A stretch of 64,000 bases of DNA from Anarhynchus alexandrinus (taxonomy: Eukaryota > Chordata > Aves > Charadriiformes > Charadriidae). Shown here one piece after another: positions 49,905 through 60,277 of this stretch (position 1 is its first letter; every line of letters begins with the position of its first letter). Location: contig VUYV01000041.1 in assembly GCA_008711295.1 (NCBI GenBank), positions 1,590,288-1,654,287 of the forward strand, given 5' to 3'. Position numbers and translations under genes: made by a program. A model generated the notes under the pieces. That model did not search any database and was not told the DNA's origin. It saw only the letters and a program-made list of their open reading frames with translations.

Positions 49905-51935
49905 CCTGCAGGGCAGAGGGGCCCAGGACAGCTGGTTGATCTCCAAGTACAACCTCCTTAGGGCACAGGAACTGCTACTCTGATGTTCAGGAAGACAATT
50001 TGCAATGAAGGCGGCAGCCAGCATGGATGAGTAGGGACCTCCTGACTGAGCTCAAGTCCAGCAGATAGGGGCATGGAAAGAAGAAGTGGGAACAGCTACC
50101 TGGGAGTAATATGGTGACATTGCCTGAGCCCTCAGGGATGAAGTTAAGAAAGTTTAACTGGAGGTGAAACTAGCAAGGGATATGAAGGGCAGCAAGATGT
50201 ATATTGGTAGTAAAGAAAACGCAAAGGAAAACTTGAGCCCCACGGCTCAGTGGGACAGGAAACCTAGTGACAGAGGACATGGTAAAGACTGAGGTGCTAA
50301 ATTCCCTTTTTGACCTCATTTTTTATTGGAAAAGTTTGCCCTCCCAAGTTTCTGAGCTTACTAGAAGAGACTTTGTGAAAAAACCACTACTCACAGTAGA
50401 TTGAGTCAGGGACCACTTCAGATGACTAGACATACAAGTCCACGTGGCCAGATGGGATGCATATGAAGGTGCCAGGAGGTCTCTCTGACATCATTGCAAG
50501 GCCTTCATCACCCTTAAAAGACTTTAATCAGAGGAGGTTCTTAATGACTGGAAAAAAAGCCAATGTCACACCTGTCTTCAAGAAGGGCAAGGAAGATCCA
50601 TGTAACTTAAGTTACATGCCATGAGGCCATGCAGCCTCATCTCAGTCCCTGGGAAGATCATGAAGCAAATTATTCTGGAAGGATTGTGTCATTTCTGAGC
50701 ACGGGCAAGACGAGAAGGTGACATAGAACAGCATAGTTCGACTGTTGGAAAACTGTGCCTAAACAACCTGATTCTTTTCTATGAAGACATGAATACATCT
50801 GTGGATGAGCTGAAAGCATTGGAGGTTGTTTACATTGTCTCCCATAGTATCCTTACAGCCATACTGGTGAAACACAGATGGGATAAGAGCACAATATGGT
50901 GAATAAAAATTCGACTGGACTGCTGGGCTTAGACAGTTGTGATCAACACTACAAAGTCCAAATGATAGTGTCTTACTGGTGGAGCTCCACAGAGGTTAAT
51001 ACCAATGCTAAGACTGTTTGATGTCTTCATTAACAACCTGGTCACTACAATGGAGTGCACCCTCAGCAAGTTTATGCATGACACTAAACGGAGAGCAGGA
51101 GGGAAGCTGATATGCCAGAGAGCAGGGTTTGCCACTCAGAGACCTGGACAAGCTGGAGAAATGGACTGAGGGGAACCTCATGAAATTCAAAATAGATAAA
51201 TGCAAAGTCCCGCATCTGGGAGTGAACAATCGGTTGCACAAGTCCTGTACAGGCTGGGGACCAAATGGACAGAAAGTAACTTTGCAGGAAAGGACTTGTG
51301 GGCTTTGATGAACAAGAAGTTGAACATGAGTCAGCAGCGAGCCCTCAAAGACCAACCACATACAGGCTGTACTAGCAAGGGTGTAGCTAGCAAGACTAGA
51401 GAGGCAAGCTATTTCCTCCCCATATTTGGTACCAGTGAGGCCATATCTGCATTACTGGATCCAGTTTTGGAGTCTCCAGTATGAGAAAGATACTGACAGA
51501 GAAGGACTGTTTGGGAAGCAAATGGTTGGGTACTGGAGCACATGATGTATGAGGGGCTAAGAGAAATGCATTTGTCAAGTCTGAAGACAAGAAGGCTACC
51601 TGGTGATCCTAGTGCAGCCTTCATCTACCTAGGGAAAGTGTATGGAGAAGACAGATTAGATTTCTCAGAGTTTCTTAGTGGCAGGTGAGAAGCAATAGGC
51701 ACAAGTTGCAATAATGCAGATTCTGACTGGATATTTGGGAAAAAAGATCTGCAGTGAGAATAATAAAACATGAGACAGGTTGCTCAGAAAGTTGTGGAAA
51801 ATGGAGATATTTAAAACAACTGGACAAGGCCTTTAACTAACCTGAGTTAGTTCTGCTTTGAGTAATTGGTTGGAATAGATGACCACAAGAAACCCCCAAC
51901 CTAAATCATGCTGCAATTCTGTGATTTTATTATTC
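49905..51935 (+). mobile_element. Old CR1 LINE body: endonuclease end, reverse transcriptase, 3' end
   Basis: This 2-kb forward copy runs in the normal CR1 order. First comes the end of the endonuclease region (the frame near 49,912 reads RGAQDSWLISKYNLLRAQEL). Next is the EN-RT linker (GACCTAGTGACAGAGGACA type sequence near 50,262). Then come reverse transcriptase blocks, with a GVPQGSVLGP-type site near 50,985, and an AT-rich tail ending AATTCTGTGATTTTATTA. Many frameshifts and stops interrupt it. The catalytic FADD-type motif is altered: the codons near 51,071-51,088 read F-M-H-D-T-K. It is dead and much older than the 9-kb copies. Confidence 0.85.
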
Positions 51936-52009
51936 TTGCCCTGCAAGTGGCTAAAGAGGAGACACAAATGAAGGAGCAGATTGGAGCAGCTTCAGAGGAA
52001 GAGGATTGT
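51936..52009. other. Short spacer after CR1
   Basis: About 75 bp of unassigned sequence, some of which may be target DNA or decayed repeat. Confidence 0.3.
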
Positions 52010-52110
52010 AGAGAGAAGTAATACATTTTACTAGATCAACTGATATAGCTGGAAGAGAAAAACAGACATAACTTTTATTAGGTTTGAAAAAGAAGCAGTG
52101 CTCTTCAAAG
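52010..52110 (-). mobile_element. Probable Penelope-like 3' UTR scrap, inverted
   Basis: Read on the plus strand, GAAGTAATACATTTTACTAG, then ATCAACTGATATAGCTGGAA, then GAGAAAAACAGACATAACTT resembles the reverse complement of the 3' UTR of the forward element at 55,600-55,670 (GTAGCTGAAAGGCTGTCTCT then CTAATAAAAGATATT). GTGCTCTTCAAAGTGGAAAA further on also fits the UTR I recall from related reptile copies. The match is degraded and short. If right, it is a second insertion of the same old family in the opposite orientation, 2.9 kb away. Confidence 0.4.
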
Positions 52111-52969
52111 TGGAAAACAAGTAGAGAAGAATTGCTCTAAATTTTATGTTTATATTTAGCAGTGAAAAAGGGTAGCAGGTACTATCAGACCAATGGAGAA
52201 TCGTAGACTAGGACAGAGAAGCACCTGTAGGATAGAAAGAGCACCTCAACACCAAGGCCAGCTCATGCATTTTAACCTTAGCCCCCCAAACTTTGTCTTC
52301 AGATGTTTTCACAGCTAGAAGAACAACGTGCCCCCACAATATGCGGTAGGAGTCACCATGAAAAAGAGATCCTAAATAACTACCAACAAACCTAAGAAAG
52401 CTTCATTGTCTGGACTGAAAACTTAGAATCCCTATCAATTTCTACCACAGCTTCATTAATCACTTTCTGTACAAACAGTAATTTCCTAGTCACAAACAGT
52501 AACATAAGGAATAGACAGAATACATCCAGAACCAAGACTGGTGCACCGACCTCTGCAATCATTTAATCACCAATCAATCATTTAAAACAAAACAAAAAGT
52601 TTGGGGTATACACCCACATCCTGAAACACCGGTGTATTAGCTTTGAGGAAATCTTACAACATCTACCCAATTCCCCACAGAGCTACCAAAAAAAATTGTC
52701 ACCTGTGAGGCGATTCTGTGAAAATAGACACCATCTTTAACCAAACCACCACACTACCATGTACAAAGTCTCTTTATTTAAAAAGTCACATCAGCTGTGT
52801 GCAGCTGCCTGAGTAACACCCCAGCCTTGAAAATAATACTGAATTATCATCCATACTTGAAGAAAGTTGGAATTTGTTTCCTTCCTTGGAAAACAAATTG
52901 GCAGCATGTTCCCTCTCACCCCCCCCAAACCCCCTCCAGTCTCTCACTAAGTTCATTGCCCAAAGCAAG
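52111..52969. other. Unassigned sequence between old retroelements
   Basis: About 860 bp with no open frame of interest. It may contain more of the inverted element or older CR1 sequence, but I cannot align it by eye. Confidence 0.35.
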
Positions 52970-54215
52970 TTTCCTGGAGATCAACATGCACCACTTGTTC
53001 AGGCCATTGTTCAGGAAGACTGGGATTTTTGGCAGGAGGCCCACTTGGCTAAGCAAGGAGCTTCTTAATGAACCAAAATGCAAAGCACATAAGAAGTGGA
53101 AACAAGGGCAGACAGCAAAGGAAAAGTATAAAAGTACTGCTCAGACATGTTGGTACAAAACTAGAAAGACCAAAGCCCAGTTGGAGCTAAAACTGGAGAG
53201 GAACATAAAAGCTAACAAGATGTGATTTTACAGGCATGACAGAAGTGAAAAGAAACTCAGAGAAAATTTGCATCCATTTCTGAATGGCAGAAAATCTGGT
53301 GATGGACAGTACAGAAAAGGCTGAAGTACTCAATGTCTTTTTGTCTCAGGGAAAACCTGCCTCCAGGTCTCTGCACACACCAGTGCTACATGGGAAGGAG
53401 GACAGCCAACAGTGTATTGAAATCCATAGGGCTGGATGGGACTCGTCAGCAGGTGCTGAAAGATACAGCTGGTATGCTTGTGAGGCTGCTGCCATTTGCA
53501 AAAAATCATGATGTTTGGGGGAGGTCCCTGATAACTGGGCTGATGTTACACTCAACTTTAAGAAAGGCCAGGAGGATCTAGGGAACCGTAGATCAGCCCC
53601 GCTTCAGTCCTTAGTACAATAGCAGAGCACATCCATTTCCAAACATGTGAAAGACAGGTATTAATCAGGAGCAGCCAACAGATTTATCAAAGCAAATCAT
53701 ATTTATGGACATGAAGTTGAACTGAGTACTGGGCTGCGTTAAAAGATCACAGCCAGCAGCTTGAGGTAGACTGGTGATTATTTCCCTCTTTTGACAGTTA
53801 TGAGGTCACATCTGGAACACAAGTTTGACCACCCCATTTCTCCCCTATGTCTTCTCTATAAAGAAAATACTGACATATTAAAGTGAGTCTTGGGGAGGGT
53901 CATCAAGATGACTGGGAGGAGCACGGCTAGTTCAACTTGGAGAACAGAAAGCTACAGGGAGTTTATTGATTTCTACTGCCTAATAGGAAAGCATAGAGAA
54001 GGCAGACAGACATATAGCAAAAGTACATGCTACAGAAAAGGCAATTTTGGTCATCAGCATGACTAGAAATATTCAAAGCTCTGTTGGACAAGCCCCTGAC
54101 CAATCTGATCTCTGTTTTGAAGTTAGTCCTGCTTTGAGCAGGAGATTGGACTACGTGACCTTGAGTTCACTTCCAACTGAAACCCTCCAACGTTTTTATC
54201 ATTCTGTGCTTCGAA
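52970..54215 (+). mobile_element. Old CR1 LINE with large internal deletion
   Basis: The first part encodes the CR1 EN-RT linker in one open frame, with WLSKELLNEPKCKAHKKWK and KTRKTKAQLELKLERNIKAN still readable (about 53,046-53,219). A KAEVLNVF-type segment near 53,313 and the start of the reverse transcriptase follow (AGTGTATTGAAATCCATAGG onward). Most of the RT core is then missing around 53,700-53,790. The copy resumes in the region after the polymerase (TATGAGGTCACATCTGGAAC) and ends in a CR1-like tail (GGACTACGTGACCTTGAGTT ... ATCATTCTGTG). It is dead and old, and lies in the same orientation as its neighbours. Confidence 0.82.
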
Positions 54216-54239
54216 AACCTAATTCCTTTCTGTGGTGAA

Positions 54240-54938
54240 AGGACTGATGGCATGGGTGCAGGGAAGGTGGTGAATGTGAGCTTGTATCATTCTTGTCTGG
54301 AAACTGAAGAGTTATGGGCTGGACAAATGGACTCCTAGATGAACTGAAAATTGGCTGGGCCACCAGGCTCAGAAGATACTAATCAATGGCTCAAGGTCAA
54401 GGCAGCAGCCAGCAGCAAACAGAGTGCCCAAGGGTTTGATAATGAGGCTGGTATACTGTCCAATATCTTTGTCAGCAGCATGGGTGATGACACAGAATGA
54501 ATCTTCAAAAAGCTGTGGAAGGCTTGGTAGAGTACACCACGACAGTCTTGAGCTTGGGGCATATGGCCAATGAAGAGGGACTGAAGGAGCTGGGTTTGTT
54601 TAGTCTGATAAAGAGAATCTAAGAGCAGCCTACAACAGCTTGAAAGGGGAATTACAAAGCCAACAGAGCTCAGGTCTTCTAGCAGAGAGCAGATGGTATA
54701 AAAGCATGCAAATCACAGCTTTGAGGGTTCAGAGTGGACATCAGGAATGACTTATTCACCAGGAGCATAGGGCAACACTGGAACAGGCTTCCCAGAATCT
54801 CTGTCTTTGCAAGTGTTCAGTACTTGCTTGGCTAGACAGAGCCACTAAGTCTGATTTAGTGCTTGCAATGGACCTGCTTAAGCAGGACTCTGGACTAAGT
54901 GAGCACTCTTCCAATCAAAATTTCAATGGCTTTGTGCA
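54240..54938 (+). mobile_element. Old CR1 LINE, 3' half
   Basis: A third forward CR1 begins in the RT region (AAACTGAAGAGTTATGGGCT, then AATTGGCTGGGCCACCAGGC and GGTCAATGGCTCA-type sequence). It continues through GGAACAGGCTTCCCAGAATC and ends GGACTAAGTGAGCACTCTTC followed by ATTTCAATGGCTTTGTG. It starts only about 25 bp after the preceding copy's tail and abuts the Penelope-like fragment. Frames are broken throughout. Confidence 0.8.
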
Positions 54939-54941
54939 CCA

Positions 54942-55728
54942 TGATGCATCTGAGCAAAACATGCGAGACTTGCTAACATGTCTTCATGACCACCATGGTA
55001 AATGCACCACTACAGAAGCATCAAAACCTCTGGTTCCTGCACAAGCACATCCCAGAATGCACTATGCACTGACCAATGAGACAGATACACACACAGTTTC
55101 CATGGCAGTAAAATAACAATAAACACACACTGGAAAAACTCACAGATATCATCAGTAAAGGACAGAGGCTCCCAGTTAGCAGAAGGAGTTCTTTTTCCCA
55201 AAATCGCCATTCCATCTCTGCCCGCTCAGGCCTAACCCTCCAGGGAGATGTACAAAACGCCTTCAGAAGAGGAGCATGGGAACTAAAATGCTCACCCCTG
55301 CTGGACCCTAAAAATTATAGACTAAATAGAGAGATTGGCTTTATGGCACATTGTAGTTCCCTCCCCAAACCCCTCCATCTTTCACAGAGAATGAGTACCT
55401 CTCTTTTTACCTTTTTACCCAATAGGAGCTAATGACCTTATCAACTTTTTCCTTGCCCGCTCTGCTCTTTTACTCCACAAGTACCAACCACTTTCCCACC
55501 CAGATAGTCTAACTATTTAATGTAATCAAGTTAAACTCAGACCAACTGTTCAATTGCCTTTAACACCAAAGATACTGCTTTTATTTCAGCCTTGAAAAAT
55601 GGCTCTTGTAGCTGAAAGGCTGTCTCTTTTTTTCCAGCAATCTGCTGGGTCTAATAAAAGATATTATCTGCCCCTACAAACCTTGTCTCATTTATATCTG
55701 TAGATTATCATGCTATAACAACAATGCC
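54942..55728 (+). mobile_element. Penelope-like element fragment (linker, GIY-YIG C-terminus, 3' UTR)
   Basis: The start shows a CETC-stop-HV remnant at 54,962-54,979, like the CxxC linker before the GIY-YIG nuclease of Penelope-like elements. A YALTNETDTHTVSM stretch from 55,063 resembles the degraded YxGET part. After a frameshift, 55,112-55,432 stays open for 106 codons and reads LPVSRRSSFSQNRHSIS, LTLQGDVQNAFRRGAWELK, then LDPKNYRLNREIGFMAHC. This matches the family's LPV...HSI, RraWELK and LN+DIGF blocks. The 3' UTR ends GGGTCTAATAAAAGATATTA, then ACCTTGTCTC and a CTATAACAACAATG close. I recall this ending from abundant turtle and crocodilian repeats. The reverse transcriptase is absent. 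The family name is from memory; a different retroelement class is possible but less likely. Confidence 0.68.
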
Positions 55729-56553
55729 ACTTTTCTGAATTACATCATTTCAAAGAGCCATGTTTTCAAAGAAAAATGCGTAATCCCCTCTTTCACTACC
55801 ACCCATTTCCCTATATGGATGAGCATGCCCAGACTCTGCTTGTAAACTGAATTTTCTGGTGGAGCCAGATGATATGACAAAAGTTTAATTTACTCTAATT
55901 TGGAATGCTGCAGGTCTTAATCCTGATATAGGTCAAAACTTACTTTTTACAGTCTGCTGAAGGCTCATGTAAGTCAGCCATTGAAAGTTATCTGTTTGTC
56001 TTTATGAACTGCATCAATCTTGGACTCGTCAGTACAAACAGAAGCAAGACTATGTTGTAGCAGACTTCTGTGCTCCTGGAAATTGCAGAGCTGAGCAATT
56101 TATAATAGTCAGATGGTCTTTCAAGCCTGTATTCTTTAGGGCTAGCAATCTTGGTTGACAAGGAATCTTTTCAAGCATTTAATTTTTAATTTTTTTACTG
56201 AGCTTAAATCAGCCCATTAGGTAGTTGCTGGAAATACAAGGGAACTTCTGAGGCAAAAAAGGAATCACAGTCCTCTCTTGATGGACTGTATACCTTGTCA
56301 TAGACATGTCATGTCAATGTAAGACCAATTTAAGATGAAGGCTTGTGTAAAATTTAAATATTGCATTAAAGAAGGATTGCAGCAAGCAATAGTTAAAGTA
56401 TACTAAATTCTGTAACTTTTGTAGTTGTTTATAAACCAATTATACTCTTGCTGGAAGCCAGCACCATCATTGGAACTATTCCAGATTTTCACTTTCAACA
56501 GTTTCACTATAGGTCAGAGTTCACTATAAGCTGTTCCACTGTATAATGAACTA
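55729..56553. other. Unassigned AT-rich sequence
   Basis: Nothing recognisable between the Penelope-like fragment and the SINE. Confidence 0.4.
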
Positions 56554-56700
56554 AGCCAGAGGGGTTGGCTTAGTAGTCTAAGTATCAGCTTTGAAATATC
56601 CAGACACCCTGGAAACAAAGGTTTAAATCCCAGCAGGGTTGGCTCAACCCTTCCACTTTTTGAGGTAGATAAATGGTGTGCAGTGCGCTAGACTATCTAT
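56554..56700 (+). mobile_element. Old tRNA-derived SINE
   Basis: The first 91 nt fold like a class II (Ser/Leu-type) tRNA. The 5' arm AGCCAGA pairs with the 3' arm TTGGCT at 56,639-56,644. The A box TGGCTTAGTAGTC is at 56,566-56,578, the TTTGAAATA anticodon loop has TGA in the anticodon position, and the B box GGTTTAAATCC is at 56,620-56,630. The next bases, CTCAACCCTTCCACTTTTTG followed by AGGTAGATAAATGG, resemble the conserved CCTTCCATCCTTCCGAGGT-type body of reptile tRNA SINEs that I recall. It is a SINE rather than a working tRNA gene, because the T stem mispairs and there is no nearby oligo-T terminator. The 3' limit is uncertain. Confidence 0.6.
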
Positions 56701-57179
56701 GGACCTCTCTGGTAAGGTGAGACCTGAAAAAGAGAGATGTGATCTACTCTCTGCACACATTAAAGGACTTACCGCTTTTTTCTTAAGGGTAAGTTTGTTT
56801 CAAATTCGTGGCCAAAATTTTTCAGCTCCAAGAGTTGTGCAGTTCAATCTGTATCGCTTGTCTGAGTGACTGTTGCCTCCCATTTTAGACAGAAATGCTC
56901 CAGTGAGACTGCCTGCACTTCAACCTGATCCAAAGCCCATTAAAATTAAGGTCCTTCTAGTAACATTTATATTGATTTTTTTTTTTTTTTTGCTCAGCAC
57001 CTTCCAAAACAACCTAGCACCCTCCCAAAACCCCAAATATTATTAATGACAATCCCTGTAGCACAGCATATCAGAAGCACAAATGCATGTGTAATCCCAC
57101 ACATTTATGTCCTCTTAGCTCTGCGTCTGTGCACACACCTAATACGAAAATGAAATCAAACAAATGTGACTCAGTCCTT

Positions 57180-57640
57180 CTAGCTACCTCAGCCCACTTG
57201 TCCCAGTTGTGCAGCATATTAGCATTCATCTCACAGTGATTTGCCTACAGATATTTTGCAAGATGAAAGTTTGATGCATAAGAAGAATCTCAGGACAGAG
57301 CGGTTCCCTTAGCAACCTTGCAGCCGGCTCCAGCAGCCCTGACCCAGCTACAAAGCCCTTCACAAGCCGAGGAGACACACTTAATGACAGCTGGCTGAAA
57401 TTTGGGACTACCGATAAACTGCCTTCTTATCTGGAAATCACCTTTGAGGAATATTATCTTTATTGACTTGCTTTAAAAAAAAGAAAAAAAAAAGCCCGCA
57501 AACGGCTGCTACAAATTAGTACATAATAATAAGCAGCAATATCAATTTATTAGTGTGCCCTCCCTCTCCACCAGTAAAGCACCTGGGGCACTGAATAACA
57601 GAGTAAAAATAAACACAGTGTAATTAATTAACACTGATTA
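57180..57640. promoter_or_regulatory. Candidate regulatory block with TAATTA palindrome
   Basis: This repeat-free block contains an X-box-like site (57,303-57,316), GACTACCGATAAACTGCC, and near its end CAGTGTAATTAATTAACACT followed by GATTACACTCC. The core TAATTAATTA is a perfect palindrome, and AGTGTAAT is repeated inverted as ATTACACT. This clustering suits homeodomain binding. Function is inferred from motifs only. Confidence 0.3.
57303..57316 (+). promoter_or_regulatory. RFX X-box-like site
   Basis: GTTCCCTTAGCAAC fits the RFX X-box pattern GTTNCCNNRGNAAC at every fixed position, with both half-sites present. RFX factors drive ciliary and neuronal genes. No promoter or exon is seen next to it, so it would act as a distal element if it acts at all. 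Confidence 0.4.
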
Positions 57641-59784
57641 CACTCCCTCCCCTCTGGACCATCTCAAATGTGGCTGTTCAGCCCTGTCTGGCTCACTCAC
57701 GCCTCTCCCCACACCACCTCCCCTGGGGAGCCCCTTGCCACATCCCCCAGCTCTGCGTCGCCTCTGCAAGCTCTGGCCTTGCCTCGTGTATCAGAGTCAG
57801 CGTACAACTTTGTCCTCTCTCTATTTTTGTCAGTTATGCCCCTTGCCTTCCATCCCCTGCTCCCATTTCATAAGAAAAGGCCAGTTTTGTCTTTTGTTGG
57901 AGAGGGCGGTAAATTACGGGTGTGACTGTATTGTGGTAGAGAGGAAATATTTGGAGAATAACATGTGCAAATATTGCTATGATTTCCCAGGTCTTTCCAT
58001 CTGCAATGGTAAAAATAAGTACTATCAAAAGTTTGCCTTTTAATGACATATTCACATGGCATCTCTGGGCCAGAACTGAGCCTCCTGGTTGACTACCATG
58101 TTGTCCAAGTTAAGATAAATCAAACATCTCTCTCCACATAGAGGTTGCTGGCACTGGCACCTCTGCGCGGTTAAAAGGTGCTGCCCTCCAGCCGAGTTTC
58201 AGCCTGAGCTTTGTAAATCATCTCCAATTCACGCTCGCATCTTAACTTTCTCCAGTGTGCTCCTTTTCATGTTTGGCCCCTGTCACCACATGCCGATCTC
58301 TGCGAGGATTAACCAGTGAAATCCCCACTGAAGACTATGAAGATTACTGTGCCAGTGCACAAACTCATGAGAACTCGGTAACGCCTTCCAGCCTTCTAAA
58401 AATAAAAAGAGGAAAAAAAGACTATAGAAATTTTGTTATGCGTTACGATAGTTATCACAGGCTGTAAACTGTTACATGTTGCAACAAGTTTGAAGGAAGC
58501 TTGTAGTTACCTCCATTGCATTATTCATCTTAAGATGGTAATGGAAAAAATCTTAGCAAGATTTATAAAATTCTGATGGGGATGGACCCTCCCTGGTCTC
58601 CAAGATAAAAGTTGCCCATGTAAACCGAAAATCTGCATGCCAAAGGAGAATATTCCCTTTCACGGCTTGCGTTGGGCAGGAAATTGTAAAAGTTGTGGTT
58701 GAAAAATGAGCACTGTGTACCCATGCAAGACTGTGGCTGGGGATGTGACAGCGCATGTGACAGCAGCTTCAGCGTTTGTTCATGCTGGGGTGAGCATGAA
58801 CCTTCTTTCCACAGATTTGCATTTTGAAGGGGTTTTTTGTGGGGAAGGTGAGGTGTTTTAGGACAAATATGCTCAGCCTAACCCACCACTCAGTCTAAGC
58901 CTCAATTCTGCATCTGTAGCTATTCAGAAATAGATATAAGTGGGTTTAGATTAAATGCTGTTAAATAGATAAAATATGCTTCCACGTCTCATGTTATTTA
59001 AAGTGATTTTCCTCAGCTCACCCGCCAGTCTCCAAAGCTAAAAGATATCCCTTATTACAAGTAGATACACATACACAGTTTATAATTTTGAATCATCCTT
59101 TCACCTTGAGATCAGCGGGGGCAAAGCTCAGGCACAGGCAGAGCAGGTAGCTGCCTTGGACGGCTAACTGTCGGTGGCTGTAAAATTATGATCGTCCCTG
59201 GCTGCCGCAGCTTTGGCTTTTTTGCCTACTTTTGCCTGTCCTTTCTCCTGGAAGGGATGGGAACCGGCCGCCTGAGCTGCCCCAGCTGCCCTTAGAGCAG
59301 ACATCTCTGTCCCTACATGGATGGATGTGCCACTGCCCTGTGGTTGGGGTCAGGGTGTGGTGCTGGGGGGAAAATTTCTCCAGGGAGGGAAGAGAGGGAC
59401 AGGATCATTGCACTGCTGATCTCTGTGTCTTTACCTTCCTCTGCTTCCCCATGCCATTTGTGTGAGGGAACAGATTCATGGGGAGAAGGGAGAAGGAGCA
59501 AGCAGACCTATACCTTCTCCCAGCACTACCAAAAGTCTTCTGTAGTCTCCCCAAACCTCCCCAAACCACTGAAACTTTCCAGCCCTCTGCACCACTCAGC
59601 CTGCTTCTTTCTCTCCCTTCTCCCTGGGCATTACCCATTCCTGGTCCCTGATACCTCTCTTCCCCAACCAACACTTGTCTTTCCCCTCAATCCCTACGTG
59701 CACCCGGTTGTCCCTTTTCACTCCAGGTTTGCATGCCCCTACTGTGCACTTGACATAAATGTTCCTGACCTCTAAGCAAAGTAA

Positions 59785-59983
59785 TCCTTTTTTTTTTCCC
59801 ACCCCTGATGTTGTAGCTCTGCCAGCCTCAGCTCTCGCTGGAAGGCCACGGGGACCAAACCGGAGCCACCAGNCTCCTTTTTTTTCCCACCCCTGATGTC
59901 ATAGCTCTGCCCGTGCACTGGCACGGCTGCTGCCAGCCTCAGCTCTTGCTGGGAGGCCACGGGGACCAAACCGGAGCCACCAG
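59785..59983 (+). repeat. Direct duplication split by a single N
   Basis: Copy one at 59,785-59,872 and copy two at 59,875-59,983 both run from TCCTTTTTTTTTT and CCCACCCCTGATG through AGCTCTGCC and CCAGCCTCAGCTCT to AGGCCACGGGGACCAAACCG and GAGCCACCAG. Copy two has about 21 extra bases (around CGTGCACTGGCACGGCTGCT) and a few substitutions. The N at 59,873 lies exactly at the junction. Confidence 0.9.
59873..59873. other. Single ambiguous base at a duplication junction
   Basis: The N falls between two near-identical blocks, as when two contig ends overlap without being merged. The duplication may therefore be false. Confidence 0.65.
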
Positions 59984-60277
59984 CTGTGCATCAGCCCCAC
60001 AGCACCATGATGCCAGCTGTGCAAAGTGGACAAAAGCTCCGGCCATGAAAGCCACCGCAACAAAGAATTTACAGTCTCAGCAGACAGGATGAGCAGAGGC
60101 TTGTGAGAAGGGAAACAGGAAAGCAGAGAGAAGAAATACGACAGCCTAACACAGAGGACATCGGTAACGTCTTCAGAGCTAGATATGCTAAGATGGACCT
60201 GCATCTCAAACAGAACAGGGTATGGCTGGGGGACCCTCACTCACAGAAAGCAGGGTTACCAAGATTTTATGATCGAC

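Larger units (their letters stand above)
56701..59784. other. Unique DNA with a candidate regulatory block
   Basis: No gene was recognised. A poly-T run lies near 56,977-56,991. A CNE-like block with an X-box is listed separately. GC content rises from about 59.1 kb toward the gap. Confidence 0.5.

Noticed and set aside
52797..53225. 142-codon plus-strand frame that looks coding
   Set aside because: Its second half is the CR1 endonuclease-RT linker (WLSKELLN, KAQLELKLER), so it is a retroelement remnant rather than a host gene.
56554..56644. Functional tRNA-Ser gene
   Set aside because: The T stem mispairs, no oligo-T terminator follows closely, and SINE-type body sequence continues after the tRNA part.
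59317..59775. 152-codon plus-strand frame with hydrophobic Leu/Pro-rich end
   Set aside because: It is C/T-rich low-stop sequence with no domain, signal peptide or splice context that I can support.
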